A stretch of 33,312 nucleotides of DNA from CAXXOK01 sp964640955 (GCA_964640955.1 CAZXJI010000029.1:1-33312); one strand, 5' to 3'. Shown: positions 8,051 through 16,429, counted from the stretch's first letter. A program made the numbers and translations. The notes: a model not told the origin generated them from the sequence alone.

Positions 8051-9669
8051 TCAAAACGCGCGCCAGGCGGTGGCTGCCCTGGATCTGGTTTTTCGTTTGC
8101 TTTGCGATGCTGATGGTGTTTATGCAGCAGCGCATGGATACGCTCCTGGATTCCGATATGGCCAGCGAGCTGGTGCTGGCCAAGCTGCTCTCGGGGGAGA
8201 ACGCGATCGTCTCGTCGGGCTGGTATTACTCCACGGAGCTGCACGTATTCTATTCGCAGATGGTTTTCGCACCGCTTTTCGGGCTGTTCTCCGACTGGCA
8301 CACCGTGCGCGTCGCGGGCAGCGCGATTCTTTTTGTGCTGCTGCTGGCCAGTTACGGCTACCTGTGCCGGCGGCTGAAGGCGGGCAAGTGGTTTCTGTGG
8401 AGCGCGCCGGTGCTGATCCTGCCGATATCGGCGCTGCACTTTCGCTTTGCGGTGTACGGAACGCACTACACGTTCTATCTGGCGACCGCCTTTTTCGTGC
8501 TGGGGATGCTCCTGCATTGGCGCGAGGCCCGCGGGCGCGTCGCACGCGCGGCGCTGCTCACGGGCGCGGGCGGGCTTTCCCTGCTCACGGGCCTGAACGG
8601 CCCGCGCTACCTGATGGTCTTTTACGCGCCGCTTTGCCTGGCGGCCCTCTGGGAAATGCTCGCCCACCGGAAAGAGGTGTTCGCCGGCGAGGGGGCGAAG
8701 CGCTGGAAGAACGAATGGGTCGCCTTCGCCGCCGTCGCCGTTTTCGCCGGCGTGTGCGCCGTGGCGGGGTACCTGATCAACCGGGAAATCCTCGCACAGC
8801 GGTACAGCTTTTACCAATACGACGATATCCTGTTCAGCCCGTTCGACGTTCAGGAGATATCGCTGCTGATCAACGGCTGGCTGGAGGCGTTCGGGTTTGT
8901 GCAGGCGGATAAGCTCGCATCCGTCCATTCGCTGCAGAACCTGATCGCCCTGTTCCTGATGGGGCTGACGGCCGTGAGCCTTCGGGATATCCTGCGCGAC
9001 CGCGACCGTTATACCGCCGGGGAGCGGCTGTTCGGCCGGTTCGTGCTCTCGGCGCTGATCGTGTTCGCCGCCACGTACCTGCTGACCGACGCGCCCTATG
9101 CCGAAAGGTACAACATCCCCGTGACGGTGTTCGCCCTGCCCCTGGTCGTCGTCTACCTGAACCGCGCCCGGTGGAAGCCGAAGTGGAAACCGGTCTGCGT
9201 CGGGCTGATCGTCGGCGCGGTGGCGTTCAACTCGGTGCTGGTGTACCACCTGCTTTACCAGACGGACGATACGGCGGAGCTCAGGCAGATCGCGACGCAA
9301 CTGGAGGAGGGGGATTACCGCGAGGGCTACGCCTCCTTCTGGAACGCCAACGTCCTGACCGAGCTCAGCGACGGGACGGTCGACGTGCGCTGCTGGGGGA
9401 ATAACGACACCACGTCCGAGGAACTCAGCGACATGGCGGGCATCGAAACCGTCAACCCGTGGCTGCAACTGAAGGCGCACGAGACCACCGTGCCGCAGGG
9501 GAAGGTGTTTTTGCTGCTCAACCACAGGGAATACGAGGCTTTTTCGATCGTCGGCCGGCTGGAGGGGCAGACGGTTTTGTACGATTCTTTCGAATACCGG
9601 GTCTACGCGTTTGACAGTTACGATGCGCTTCGCGCCTGCGTGGACGGAGGCGAAAGCGCCCAGCCCTGA
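8047..9669 (+). CDS. GT-C-like polytopic membrane protein
   Basis: A 540-residue integral membrane protein. The ATG at 8047 overlaps the gtrA stop, and longer readings upstream only run through gtrA in another frame. The first helix (about 11-27) is followed by LDSDMASE (34-41), the acidic first-loop position typical of GT-C glycosyltransferases. About ten further hydrophobic helices follow, then a soluble C-terminal region from about residue 405. It is the last gene of the tetR/M20-like/GT-C/small protein/gtrA run. It probably adds a sugar from a lipid-linked donor to a surface polymer or lipid; donor and acceptor are unknown. Confidence 0.7.
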   Translation: MIKTRARRWLPWIWFFVCFAMLMVFMQQRMDTLLDSDMASELVLAKLLSGENAIVSSGWYYSTELHVFYSQMVFAPLFGLFSDWHTVRVAGSAILFVLLLASYGYLCRRLKAGKWFLWSAPVLILPISALHFRFAVYGTHYTFYLATAFFVLGMLLHWREARGRVARAALLTGAGGLSLLTGLNGPRYLMVFYAPLCLAALWEMLAHRKEVFAGEGAKRWKNEWVAFAAVAVFAGVCAVAGYLINREILAQRYSFYQYDDILFSPFDVQEISLLINGWLEAFGFVQADKLASVHSLQNLIALFLMGLTAVSLRDILRDRDRYTAGERLFGRFVLSALIVFAATYLLTDAPYAERYNIPVTVFALPLVVVYLNRARWKPKWKPVCVGLIVGAVAFNSVLVYHLLYQTDDTAELRQIATQLEEGDYREGYASFWNANVLTELSDGTVDVRCWGNNDTTSEELSDMAGIETVNPWLQLKAHETTVPQGKVFLLLNHREYEAFSIVGRLEGQTVLYDSFEYRVYAFDSYDALRACVDGGESAQP

Positions 9670-9710
9670 ACGGTGCTCAAAACGGTCGTTTCGTTTTTTC
9701 CGCCGCGGTC

Positions 9711-9739
9711 TTTTCAGAACGGACGAATTGGAGTATACT
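9711..9739 (+). promoter_or_regulatory. Sigma-A promoter for prs-like gene
   Basis: TTTTCA (9711-9716), a 17-base spacer and TATACT (9734-9739) lie 48 bases before the ATG. They separate this gene transcriptionally from the glycosylation run that ends at 9669. The same -10 box recurs at the GT4 promoter at 21712. Confidence 0.55.
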
Positions 9740-9786
9740 GTAGTTGCCAGTTTTGTGCCTGGGACTTGCGTCAAAGGAGCGAAATC

Positions 9787-11010
9787 ATGACAGATTTTAC
9801 GAGTGGATGGAACGACGAGGAAATTCTGACCGCACCCTACGCCCCGCTCGGGCTCATCGCCATGCCGGGTTGCGAGGAGTTGGGTGCGAGCGTAAACCGT
9901 TGGCTGATGAAGTGGCGCGAACATCAGGAGGCCATGGAGGATACCCAAACCCCTCTGTTCGGCGTACTGGGCGCCAACCGTGAGAACTTCCTGGTCGACG
10001 TGCAGTGCCCCCGCTTTGGCACCGGCGAAGCCAAGGGGATGATCCGCAGTTCCGTGCGGGGCTACGATCTCTATATTCTCGCGGATATCGGCGCCTACAA
10101 CATTACCTACCAGATGTACGGCAAGACCGTTCCCATGTCTCCGGACGACCATTACCAGGACGTCAAACGCATTATCGCCGCCGTGGGCGGCCGCGCCAAA
10201 CGCATCAACATCATTATGCCCATGCTCTACGAGGGCCGGCAGCACCGCCGCAACGGACGTGAAAGTCTGGATTGCGCGCTGGCGCTGCAGGAACTGGTGA
10301 GCATGGGCGTTACCAACATTATCACCTTTGACGCGCACGACCCGCGCGTGCAGAACGCCGTGCCCCTGGCCGGGTTCGACAGCGTCAAGCCCACCTACCA
10401 GATTTTGAAGGCGCTTTTGCGCAACCAGCAGGACCTGCGCCTGGCCCGCGGCCATATGATGATCGTCAGCCCCGACGAAGGGGCCATCGACCGCAACATT
10501 TTCTATTCGTCGGTGCTGGGGCTGGATATGGGGCTTTTCTACAAGCGCCGGGACTACACCACCATCGTGGACGGCCGCAACCCCATCATCGCCCACGAGT
10601 ACCTGGGCGACTCGGTGGAAGGCAAGGATGTGTTCGTCAGCGACGACATCCTTTCCTCGGGCGAGAGCATCCTCGACCTGGCGCGGGAGCTGAAACTGCG
10701 CAACGCCAACCGCATCTATGCCGCCGCGACCTTCGCCCTGTTCACCAACGGGCTGGACGCCTTCCACAAGGCGTACGAGGACGGCATCATCACCCGCATC
10801 ATCGGCACCAACCTCACCTACCGCACGCCGGAACTGAAGGCCGCGCCCTGGTTCGTGGAGGCGGACATGAGCAAGTACGTCAGCTTCATCATCGCGTCCC
10901 TCAACCACGACCGCAGCCTGAGCAAGCTTTTGAATCCCTACGACCGTATCCGCAGGCTGGTGAGCTGCTATCAGGAGCAGCAGGCGGCGCAGGGAATACG
11001 GCTGGTGTAA
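9787..11010 (+). CDS. prs: Ribose-phosphate pyrophosphokinase, long divergent form
   Basis: A 407-residue relative of PRPP synthetase, which makes 5-phosphoribosyl 1-diphosphate from ribose 5-phosphate and ATP in the cytoplasm for nucleotide, His and Trp synthesis. It is clearly longer than the usual 310-320 residues. Seen are MPMLYEGRQHRR (144-155, matching the ATP-binding RQDRK region), FDAHDPRVQN (181-190, the metal/loop region) and VSDDILSSGES (284-294), the PRPP-binding loop, which normally reads VDDxxDTGGT. The ATG at 9787 follows AAAGGAG; an in-frame extension back to 9673 would cross the promoter. An inverted-repeat terminator follows. Whether it is the only Prs of the cell cannot be seen here. 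Confidence 0.85.
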   Translation: MTDFTSGWNDEEILTAPYAPLGLIAMPGCEELGASVNRWLMKWREHQEAMEDTQTPLFGVLGANRENFLVDVQCPRFGTGEAKGMIRSSVRGYDLYILADIGAYNITYQMYGKTVPMSPDDHYQDVKRIIAAVGGRAKRINIIMPMLYEGRQHRRNGRESLDCALALQELVSMGVTNIITFDAHDPRVQNAVPLAGFDSVKPTYQILKALLRNQQDLRLARGHMMIVSPDEGAIDRNIFYSSVLGLDMGLFYKRRDYTTIVDGRNPIIAHEYLGDSVEGKDVFVSDDILSSGESILDLARELKLRNANRIYAAATFALFTNGLDAFHKAYEDGIITRIIGTNLTYRTPELKAAPWFVEADMSKYVSFIIASLNHDRSLSKLLNPYDRIRRLVSCYQEQQAAQGIRLV

Positions 11011-11027
11011 GCAAACCATAAAAAACA

Positions 11028-11054
11028 GGCCGCCGCGCGTGACGCGCGGCGGCC
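11028..11054 (-). terminator. Shared terminator between prs and cysK
   Basis: A 12-bp perfect stem (11028-11039 with 11043-11054) has a 3-base loop. Read on the minus strand it is followed after two bases by six T, a good intrinsic terminator for cysK. Read on the plus strand only three T follow, so it ends prs less efficiently. Confidence 0.75.
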
Positions 11055-11078
11055 CTTTGCGTGTATTTAGGGTTCGGG

Positions 11079-12011
11079 TTACTCCGGGAACAGCGTGGTG
11101 GACAGATAACGGTCGCCCGTATCGGGCAGCACGGTAACGACGGTCTTGCCCTCGTTTTCCGGGCGCAGGGCCACCTGCAGGGCCGCCCAGACCGCCGCGC
11201 CGGCGCTGATGCCGCAAAGCACCCCTTCCAGCCGGCCGATCTGCCGCGCCGTTTCGAACGCATCCTCGTCCTTCACGGCGATCACCTCGTCGTAGACGCG
11301 GGTGTTGAGCACCCCGGGCACGAAGTTCGCGCCGATGCCCTGTATCTTGTGCGGGCCGGCCGCGCCGCCGGAGAGGATGGGGGAGGAGGCGGGCTCCACC
11401 GCGACCACCCTGAGGGCCGGGTGCAACCCTTTGAGGTATTCGCCCGTGCCCGTCAGCGTCCCGCCGGTGCCGACGCCCGCCACGAACACGTCCACCCGGC
11501 CGTCGGTGTCCCGCTCGATCTCGGGGCCGGTCGTCCTGCGGTGCGTTTCGGGGTTGGCGGGGTTTACGAACTGCCCGGCGACGATGCTGCCCGGAATTTC
11601 CCCGGCGAGCTCGGCGGCCTTGTCCACCGCGCCCTGCATTCCTTTGGCGCCGTCGGTCAGCACCAGTTCCGCGCCGTAGGCCTTCATCATTTTGCGGCGC
11701 TCGACGGACATGGTTTCCGGCATGACGATCACGGCGCGGTAGCCGCGCGCGGCGGCGACGGACGCCAGACCGATGCCGGTGTTGCCGGAGGTCGGCTCGA
11801 TAATCGTGCCGCCCGGCTTGAGCAGGCCTTTGGCCTCGGCGTCGTCCACCATGCCCTTGGCGATGCGGTCCTTCACCGAGCCGGTGGGGCTGAAAAACTC
11901 AAGCTTGGCCAATAGCCGCGCCTTGAGCCCGTAATGGCCTTCCAGACGCTTGAGCTCCATAAGTGGGGTATTGCCGATCAGCTGATCGGCGGAGGTAAAG
12001 ACACGGGACAT
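11079..12011 (-). CDS. cysK: Cysteine synthase (O-acetylserine sulfhydrylase)
   Basis: A 310-residue PLP enzyme, full length for CysK. It makes L-cysteine and acetate from O-acetyl-L-serine and sulfide in the cytoplasm. The PLP lysine is K47 in SPTGSVKDR, the substrate loop is EPTSGNTGIGLA, the phosphate-binding turn is GVGTGGTLTG, and GISAGAA holds the serine that contacts the pyridine nitrogen. The start is supported by AAAGGAAG upstream. It follows the SIMPL gene on the same strand after 47 bases, and a terminator lies just beyond its stop. No cysE or T-box is seen nearby, so regulation of cysteine synthesis is not visible here. Confidence 0.95.
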   Translation of the reverse strand: MSRVFTSADQLIGNTPLMELKRLEGHYGLKARLLAKLEFFSPTGSVKDRIAKGMVDDAEAKGLLKPGGTIIEPTSGNTGIGLASVAAARGYRAVIVMPETMSVERRKMMKAYGAELVLTDGAKGMQGAVDKAAELAGEIPGSIVAGQFVNPANPETHRRTTGPEIERDTDGRVDVFVAGVGTGGTLTGTGEYLKGLHPALRVVAVEPASSPILSGGAAGPHKIQGIGANFVPGVLNTRVYDEVIAVKDEDAFETARQIGRLEGVLCGISAGAAVWAALQVALRPENEGKTVVTVLPDTGDRYLSTTLFPE

Positions 12012-12058
12012 GCAAACGCTTCCTTTCGGGGTTGTACGGTGAAACGGGGCCGTATCGG

Positions 12059-12754
12059 TCAGTTGAGCTCCACCACGGCGGTCACGCCGGCCGTTACGCT
12101 CAGCGTTCCGCTCTGAATGGGCGTGGCCGAGGCGGAATCCAACGCCATGTAGGTAAAGTTTCTGGTGGAATAATCATACGTGTCCGTCTCCGTCAGCGAC
12201 AGCACGTCGCCGGTAGCGCGGCCCAGCGCCTGCGCCATCAGGGAGGCCTTGCGAAGCGCGTCCTCCACGGCGGCCTTCAGGGCCTGATCGTAAGCGGCGG
12301 AGGACTGGGCACTTTCAAAATCGATGCCGTAGGTTTCGTTGGCACCCGCGGCCACGGCCGCGTCCAGCAGCGTCGGCAGGCTGTTCAGGTCGCGCACCGT
12401 GACCTGAACGGTGTTGGTTACGCTGTAGCCCTTTATGGTCGGGTCGTAGCTGTCGCTGGAATAGTCGTACACGGGGTTAACGCTGTAATTGTAGGTTTGC
12501 AGATCCTCCTCGGCCACGCCCTGCGCCTTCAGGGCGGCGAGCACCGCCTGCATGGCTTCGGCGTTGGCGCTCTGCGCGGCGGTCACCAGAATGTCCTGCG
12601 TGGTAACGCCCGCGGTAAAGGTGGCCGAGTCGGGTGCGACGGTTACGGTGGCGGAGCCTTCCGCGGTCACGGTCTGGGCGTCCGCCAGCGCGGGCGCGGC
12701 GGCGAGGCAGCAAACGAGGGTCAGGGCCAGAACTAAAAACATGCGTTTCTTCAT
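12059..12754 (-). CDS. SIMPL domain (DUF541) exported protein
   Basis: A 231-residue protein with a classic signal peptide (MKKRMFLVLALTLVCCLAAAPALA, shown here as residues 1-24), exported and probably soluble or wall-associated. The rest matches the SIMPL/DUF541 family: VTAEGSATVTVAPDSATF near the mature start, a YNYSVNPVYDYSS segment, and a closing VTAGVTAVVEL. The family's function is not well known; some members take part in envelope stress or outer-surface assembly. The start at 12754 is set by AAGGAG ten bases upstream and by the signal peptide; in-frame sequence further back is not convincing. It lies 77 bases after the DUF4349 gene on the same strand. Confidence 0.85.
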   Translation of the reverse strand: MKKRMFLVLALTLVCCLAAAPALADAQTVTAEGSATVTVAPDSATFTAGVTTQDILVTAAQSANAEAMQAVLAALKAQGVAEEDLQTYNYSVNPVYDYSSDSYDPTIKGYSVTNTVQVTVRDLNSLPTLLDAAVAAGANETYGIDFESAQSSAAYDQALKAAVEDALRKASLMAQALGRATGDVLSLTETDTYDYSTRNFTYMALDSASATPIQSGTLSVTAGVTAVVELN

Positions 12755-12831
12755 GAGAAAACCACTCCTTGTCTCTCCATTGTTTGTGTGTCCTGAAAAA
12801 CGGTTTGTGAATCCACGGTTTACCGGAAAGG

Positions 12832-14007
12832 CTACAGCGGGCGATCCTCCCCGCCGGGGGTCTTGACGTCCGACCTGCGCGCGCGGCGGCGGGCGCGGAC
12901 GACGAGCCACACGACCAGCGCGATGACCGCGAGGGGAACCAGCACGGGCAGCGCCATGGCGAGGAAGACCAGCAGGTTTTGCAGGAACTGCCCGATGCCC
13001 GTTACGGAGGCCTTAAACCCGCTCTGAAGCCGCTGCCACAGCGTGAGTTCCACCGCCTGGGCGCTTTCGCCGGCGCTTTCCTCCCGAACGGTCACGGTCA
13101 CTTCGCTGTTGTCCACGTTGCGGTCGATGGTGCGCAGCGAGCTTTCCAGCTTGTCGATCTGGTACTGCGTATCGGCGATCTCGCTTTCGATCTCCAGCAG
13201 GTCGCTCACGTCCGCGGCTTTAACGAACAGCTCCCGGAGGCGTTCCATCTTGTCCTGCTGGGTGGTGAGCCGCATCTGGGTGTCGCTGTACTGGGTGGTC
13301 ATATCGGTTGCGGATTCGCTGCGCGAGGTGATGCGGCCGATGGCGTCCAGCCCGCTTAAGAACGCGTCCAGCTGAGCGCTTGGGATGCGCAGGTCGTAGT
13401 AGGCGACGCGATCCTTACGCTCGGAAGCCTCGCCGTACACGTTCACGCTGGCCACGTAGCCGCCCAGCGACCCGGTCAGGTCGGTCAGGGCCTGGATGTC
13501 GTTGTCGAAGTCGGTGGAAGCGATGGTCAGGTCGGCGGTGCGGACGATCTTCTGCCCGCTGGTCGCTTCCGTGCCGTCGCTTTCGTCCTGGCTGTCCGTT
13601 TCGGCGGTCGTCGAGCGCGACGCGGCGGCGTAGGTGACGCTCTTGGTGTTCGTGCCGCCGGCAGGAGAAGCGGCCTCGTAAGAACCGAACACGGCCGTGT
13701 CGGAGGCGGTGCCTTCGTCGTAGTCGTACTGGACGGTGGGGGAGGGAACGGAGCTGAGGTTATCAGTGACCACGGTGGGGATCAGGCTGCCTGCGGACAG
13801 CGCGCCGATCACCAGCACCAGCGCCGCCGCCACGGGCAGCGCGATGCGCAGGAAGGGGCTTCGCTTGCGGGGTTTTTGCATGGTTTGTCGCTCCTCTCGC
13901 TTGACGGCTTCCCGCCAGCCGGCTTTACAGCCTTCGGGGATGCCGTCACATCGGTACAGGTCGGTCAGCGCGCGGTCCAGCGCGTTGTTCCCGGTGTGCT
14001 TTTCCAT
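12832..14007 (-). CDS. DUF4349 membrane protein, possible anti-sigma factor
   Basis: A 391-residue protein with a cytoplasmic N-terminus of about 50 residues, a membrane helix at about 52-73, an extracytoplasmic DUF4349 domain and a second membrane helix near the C-terminus, with a basic tail. The outer domain includes KIVRTADLTI and a coiled-coil stretch (YSDTQMRLTTQQDKM onward, through ESEIADTQYQIDKLES). The start at ATG 14007 is fixed by AAAGGAGGT seven bases upstream; an in-frame ATG at 14025 would overlap this site. It is 50 bases downstream of an ECF sigma gene. That pairing, with a short charged cytoplasmic N-terminus, suggests an anti-sigma or sensor role, which is inference. Confidence 0.85.
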   Translation of the reverse strand: MEKHTGNNALDRALTDLYRCDGIPEGCKAGWREAVKREERQTMQKPRKRSPFLRIALPVAAALVLVIGALSAGSLIPTVVTDNLSSVPSPTVQYDYDEGTASDTAVFGSYEAASPAGGTNTKSVTYAAASRSTTAETDSQDESDGTEATSGQKIVRTADLTIASTDFDNDIQALTDLTGSLGGYVASVNVYGEASERKDRVAYYDLRIPSAQLDAFLSGLDAIGRITSRSESATDMTTQYSDTQMRLTTQQDKMERLRELFVKAADVSDLLEIESEIADTQYQIDKLESSLRTIDRNVDNSEVTVTVREESAGESAQAVELTLWQRLQSGFKASVTGIGQFLQNLLVFLAMALPVLVPLAVIALVVWLVVRARRRARRSDVKTPGGEDRPL

Positions 14008-14057
14008 GTGCCGACCTCCTTTCATGAGGTTAGACGAGCGAGGGGGAAAAGGGTTCC

Positions 14058-14609
14058 TTATTCGTCCGTGCCGGGCAGCAGTTTTTTGAGCTTCTCGCGG
14101 GCGCGGTTGAGCTTGCTTTTCACGGTGCCGGGGTTCAGGTTCAGGGCCCGGGCGAGCGCTTCGTAGTCGAGGCCCTCGCCGTAGCGCAGCGTAAGCAGGG
14201 TTTGCGTTTCAACCGGCAGTTCGGCGATCGCCGCCCACAGCCGCTCCCGCCTGCTTTGGGTCAGGTAGGCGTCCTCGGGGGTGGGGCTTTCGTCCCGCGG
14301 CTCGTACCCGGCTTGCCGAAGCGCCTCCAGCGACGCGTTTTCCCGCTGCGCACGCGGGCTTTTGAGCCTGTCCAGGCACACGTTGTGCGCGATACGGTAC
14401 AGCCACGTGGCTACGCCGCTGAAGCCGCGAAAGCCCGCCATGGAACGGTAGGCGCGCAGCATCGCCTCCTGCGTCGCGTCCTGCGCGTCGGCGGGGTTGC
14501 GCAGCAGACGCAGGCAATGGCGGTACACCATCTGCTCGTAAGGCGCGCACAGCTCGGTAAACGCGTCCGCGTCGCCCTGCCTGGCTCTGCGCAGCAATCG
14601 TTCGCTCAC
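14058..14609 (-). CDS. ECF RNA polymerase sigma factor
   Basis: A 183-residue sigma-70-family factor of the extracytoplasmic-function type. Region 2 spans about residues 8-75 (DAQDATQEAMLRAYRS, then FSGVATWLYRIAHN) and region 4 about 120-175 (LPVETQTLLTLRYGEGLDY, then LNPGTVKSKLNRAREKL). It directs RNA polymerase to its own set of promoters. The start codon is GTG at 14609 with AAGGAGG seven bases upstream. An ECF-type promoter stands right before it, so it is probably autoregulated. The DUF4349 membrane protein downstream is the likely partner that keeps it inactive until an envelope signal arrives. Confidence 0.93.
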   Translation of the reverse strand: MSERLLRRARQGDADAFTELCAPYEQMVYRHCLRLLRNPADAQDATQEAMLRAYRSMAGFRGFSGVATWLYRIAHNVCLDRLKSPRAQRENASLEALRQAGYEPRDESPTPEDAYLTQSRRERLWAAIAELPVETQTLLTLRYGEGLDYEALARALNLNPGTVKSKLNRAREKLKKLLPGTDE

Positions 14610-14645
14610 CCGCGCGCCTCCTTTCCCGGTACCGTTTCTATGGTA

Positions 14646-14673
14646 TAGACGAACCGGGGACCCCGTTTGTTCC
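14646..14673 (-). promoter_or_regulatory. ECF-type promoter, autoregulatory
   Basis: On the minus strand GGAAC (14673-14669), a 17-base spacer and CGTCTA (14651-14646) match the GGAAC/CGTC pattern of ECF sigma promoters, not sigma-A. It lies 37 bases upstream of the sigma gene, consistent with the sigma factor driving its own operon. Confidence 0.65.
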
Positions 14674-14711
14674 CGGATTGTTCTACGATCGTTTCAAAAA
14701 CCCCGCGACGC

Positions 14712-14741
14712 TTGACAATTCCCCGTGAGCGGGTACATGAT
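14712..14741 (+). promoter_or_regulatory. Candidate sigma-A promoter for amidohydrolase
   Basis: A perfect TTGACA (14712-14717) is followed after 18 bases by CATGAT (14736-14741), a weak -10. It points at the amidohydrolase gene 52 bases downstream and is divergent from the ECF promoter. Confidence 0.5.
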
Positions 14742-14793
14742 AGGGATAGCCGCGCGCTGCCGCGGCGTTTGACGGAAGCGAGGAGCGTTTGGC

Positions 14794-15600
14794 TTGGAGT
14801 ACATCGACACGCACGCCCATATTTACCCCGACGCGATCGCCGTGAAGGCGTCCCAGTCCATCAGCGATTTCTACCATATTCCCATGGAGGCGGACGGCAA
14901 GCTGTCCACGCTGCTCAGGCGGGGCAGGGAAGCCGGCATCGGCCGGCACCTGGTGCACAGCGTCGGCATTACGCCCGAACGGGTAAAGCACATCAACGAC
15001 TACCTGATGCGAACCGCCGCCGAATACCCGGAGCGGCTGATCGGCTTCGGCACCATGCACCCCTACCTGCCGGACGTCGGAGCGGAGCTTGCGCGCGTCA
15101 AGGCGGGCGGTCTGCACGGGATCAAGATCCATCCCGATTTTCAGCACTTCTGCCTGGACGAGGAAAAGGCGATCGCCATGTTCCGACTGATGGCGGAGAT
15201 GAACCTGCCGGTGCTGGTGCACACGGGGGATTCCCGTTTTCCCTACAGCGAGCCGGGGCGCATGGCCTACGCGCTCAAAGCCGTGCCGGAGCTCAGGGCG
15301 ATCTGTGCGCATCTGGGGGGCTGGTCGGTATGGAACGAGGCGTGGAAGGAACTGGCCGACCTGCCCAACGTATGGGTGGATACCTCCTCCAGCCTCTATG
15401 CGCTCAAGCCGGACGAAGCCGTGGCGATCATCCGCCGCTACGACCCCGACCGCGTGTTTTTCGGCACCGATTTCCCCATGTGGGATCCCGTGGAGGAAAA
15501 AGCGCGCTTCGAAGCCCTGCCGCTGACCGCGGAGGAACGCGAGAACATCGCGCACCGCAACTTCGAGGCGTTTTTGAAAGGGTTGGATACCGTTGCCTGA
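14794..15600 (+). CDS. Amidohydrolase family (PF04909-type) metal-dependent hydrolase
   Basis: A 268-residue TIM-barrel hydrolase/decarboxylase of the amidohydrolase-2 group, cytoplasmic. Metal-site residues are visible in order: DTHAHIY (H7 and H9), HTGD (H143), CAHLGG (H173) and GTDFPMW (D226). HGIKIHP at about 108-114 is also typical. The substrate is unknown; relatives act on aromatic acids, lactones and related compounds. The start is TTG at 14794 with AGGAG eight bases upstream. The next gene starts inside its last codons, so the two are coupled and may act on the same class of compound. Confidence 0.85.
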   Translation: MEYIDTHAHIYPDAIAVKASQSISDFYHIPMEADGKLSTLLRRGREAGIGRHLVHSVGITPERVKHINDYLMRTAAEYPERLIGFGTMHPYLPDVGAELARVKAGGLHGIKIHPDFQHFCLDEEKAIAMFRLMAEMNLPVLVHTGDSRFPYSEPGRMAYALKAVPELRAICAHLGGWSVWNEAWKELADLPNVWVDTSSSLYALKPDEAVAIIRRYDPDRVFFGTDFPMWDPVEEKARFEALPLTAEERENIAHRNFEAFLKGLDTVA

Positions 15601-16420
15601 AAAGGATACCATATCGGCCGCCGCCGCGCCCGTGACGGAAGCGCAGTTGCTTTCCGGCCTGCGGGCGCTGGGCGTGCGCCGCGGGGATACGCTGGTCGTG
15701 CACGCCGCCATGAGCCGCCTCGGCTGGGTGTGCGGGCGGGAACAGGCCGTGGTGCGCGCGCTGATCCGGGCCGTGGGCCCGCTGGGCACGCTGGTGATGC
15801 CCGCGCACAGCGGGGACAACAGCGAACCGTCCGACTGGGAAAACCCGCCCGTGCCGCAAAGCTGGTTTGCGCCCATCCGTGAAGCCATGCCGGCTTATGA
15901 CCGCCGCACAACCCCTACCCGGAGCATGAGCCGCGTGGCGGAGTGCTTCCGCGCGTGGCCGGGCACCCGGCGCTCGGCGCACCCGCACGTCAGCTGGTGC
16001 GCGCGCGGCCCCGGCGCGCGGTGGCTGCTGCGGGGGCACACCTACCGCAGGCCCTGCTTCGGCATGGGCTCGCCGCTGGGCCGGCTGTACCGCCGCGAAG
16101 CGAAGGTGCTGCTGCTGGGCGTGGGCTATGATAACTGCACGGCCCTGCACCTGGCGGAGGCTCTATACCCCGGCACGAAGAAAACGGACGTCGGCGCGGC
16201 GGTGCGCGTGCACGGCCGCCGCCGCTGGGTGGCCTGGCGGGAGATCGAGATGGATTCCGACCGCTTCCCGCAGATCGGGGCGGATTACGAAAAGGACGGC
16301 GGAAAGGCCGTCGCCGGCCGGCTGGGCGCGGCGGAGTGCAAGGTGGTGCGCGTCAAACCGCTGGTGGACTATGGGGTTCAGTGGCTCTCCCGCCACGCGG
16401 GGGAAACGGCGGAAGAATAA
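15593..16420 (+). CDS. AAC(3) family N-acetyltransferase
   Basis: A 275-residue acetyl-CoA-dependent acetyltransferase of the aminoglycoside 3-N-acetyltransferase fold (PF02522). Seen are GDTLVVHAAMSRLGWV (31-46), LVMPAHS (67-73) and HPHVSWCARG (130-139), the family HPxxS motif with the catalytic-type histidine. The start is TTG at 15593, eight bases inside the amidohydrolase gene. Many chromosomal members of this family do not give resistance but modify other amines, and nothing nearby (transposase, integron) suggests a mobile resistance gene. The last bases lie 9 from the convergent DUF2974 gene, with no terminator between. Confidence 0.85.
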   Translation: MPEKDTISAAAAPVTEAQLLSGLRALGVRRGDTLVVHAAMSRLGWVCGREQAVVRALIRAVGPLGTLVMPAHSGDNSEPSDWENPPVPQSWFAPIREAMPAYDRRTTPTRSMSRVAECFRAWPGTRRSAHPHVSWCARGPGARWLLRGHTYRRPCFGMGSPLGRLYRREAKVLLLGVGYDNCTALHLAEALYPGTKKTDVGAAVRVHGRRRWVAWREIEMDSDRFPQIGADYEKDGGKAVAGRLGAAECKVVRVKPLVDYGVQWLSRHAGETAEE

Positions 16421-16429
16421 CCGGATTTG

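Noticed and set aside
7969..11217. 1082-codon open frame on the minus strand
   Set aside because: It lies antisense to two well-supported plus-strand genes (GT-C-like and prs) and to cysK in another frame. The protein is His/Gln/Arg-rich with no domain, as expected for a GC-rich shadow frame.
14683..15888. 401-codon open frame on the minus strand
   Set aside because: Antisense to the amidohydrolase and acetyltransferase, whose metal-site and HPHVS motifs are intact. It would also cover the divergent ECF promoter region.
15593..16420. Mobile aminoglycoside resistance gene
   Set aside because: The family is AAC(3), but there is no insertion sequence, integron or composition shift, and it is coupled to a metabolic gene.
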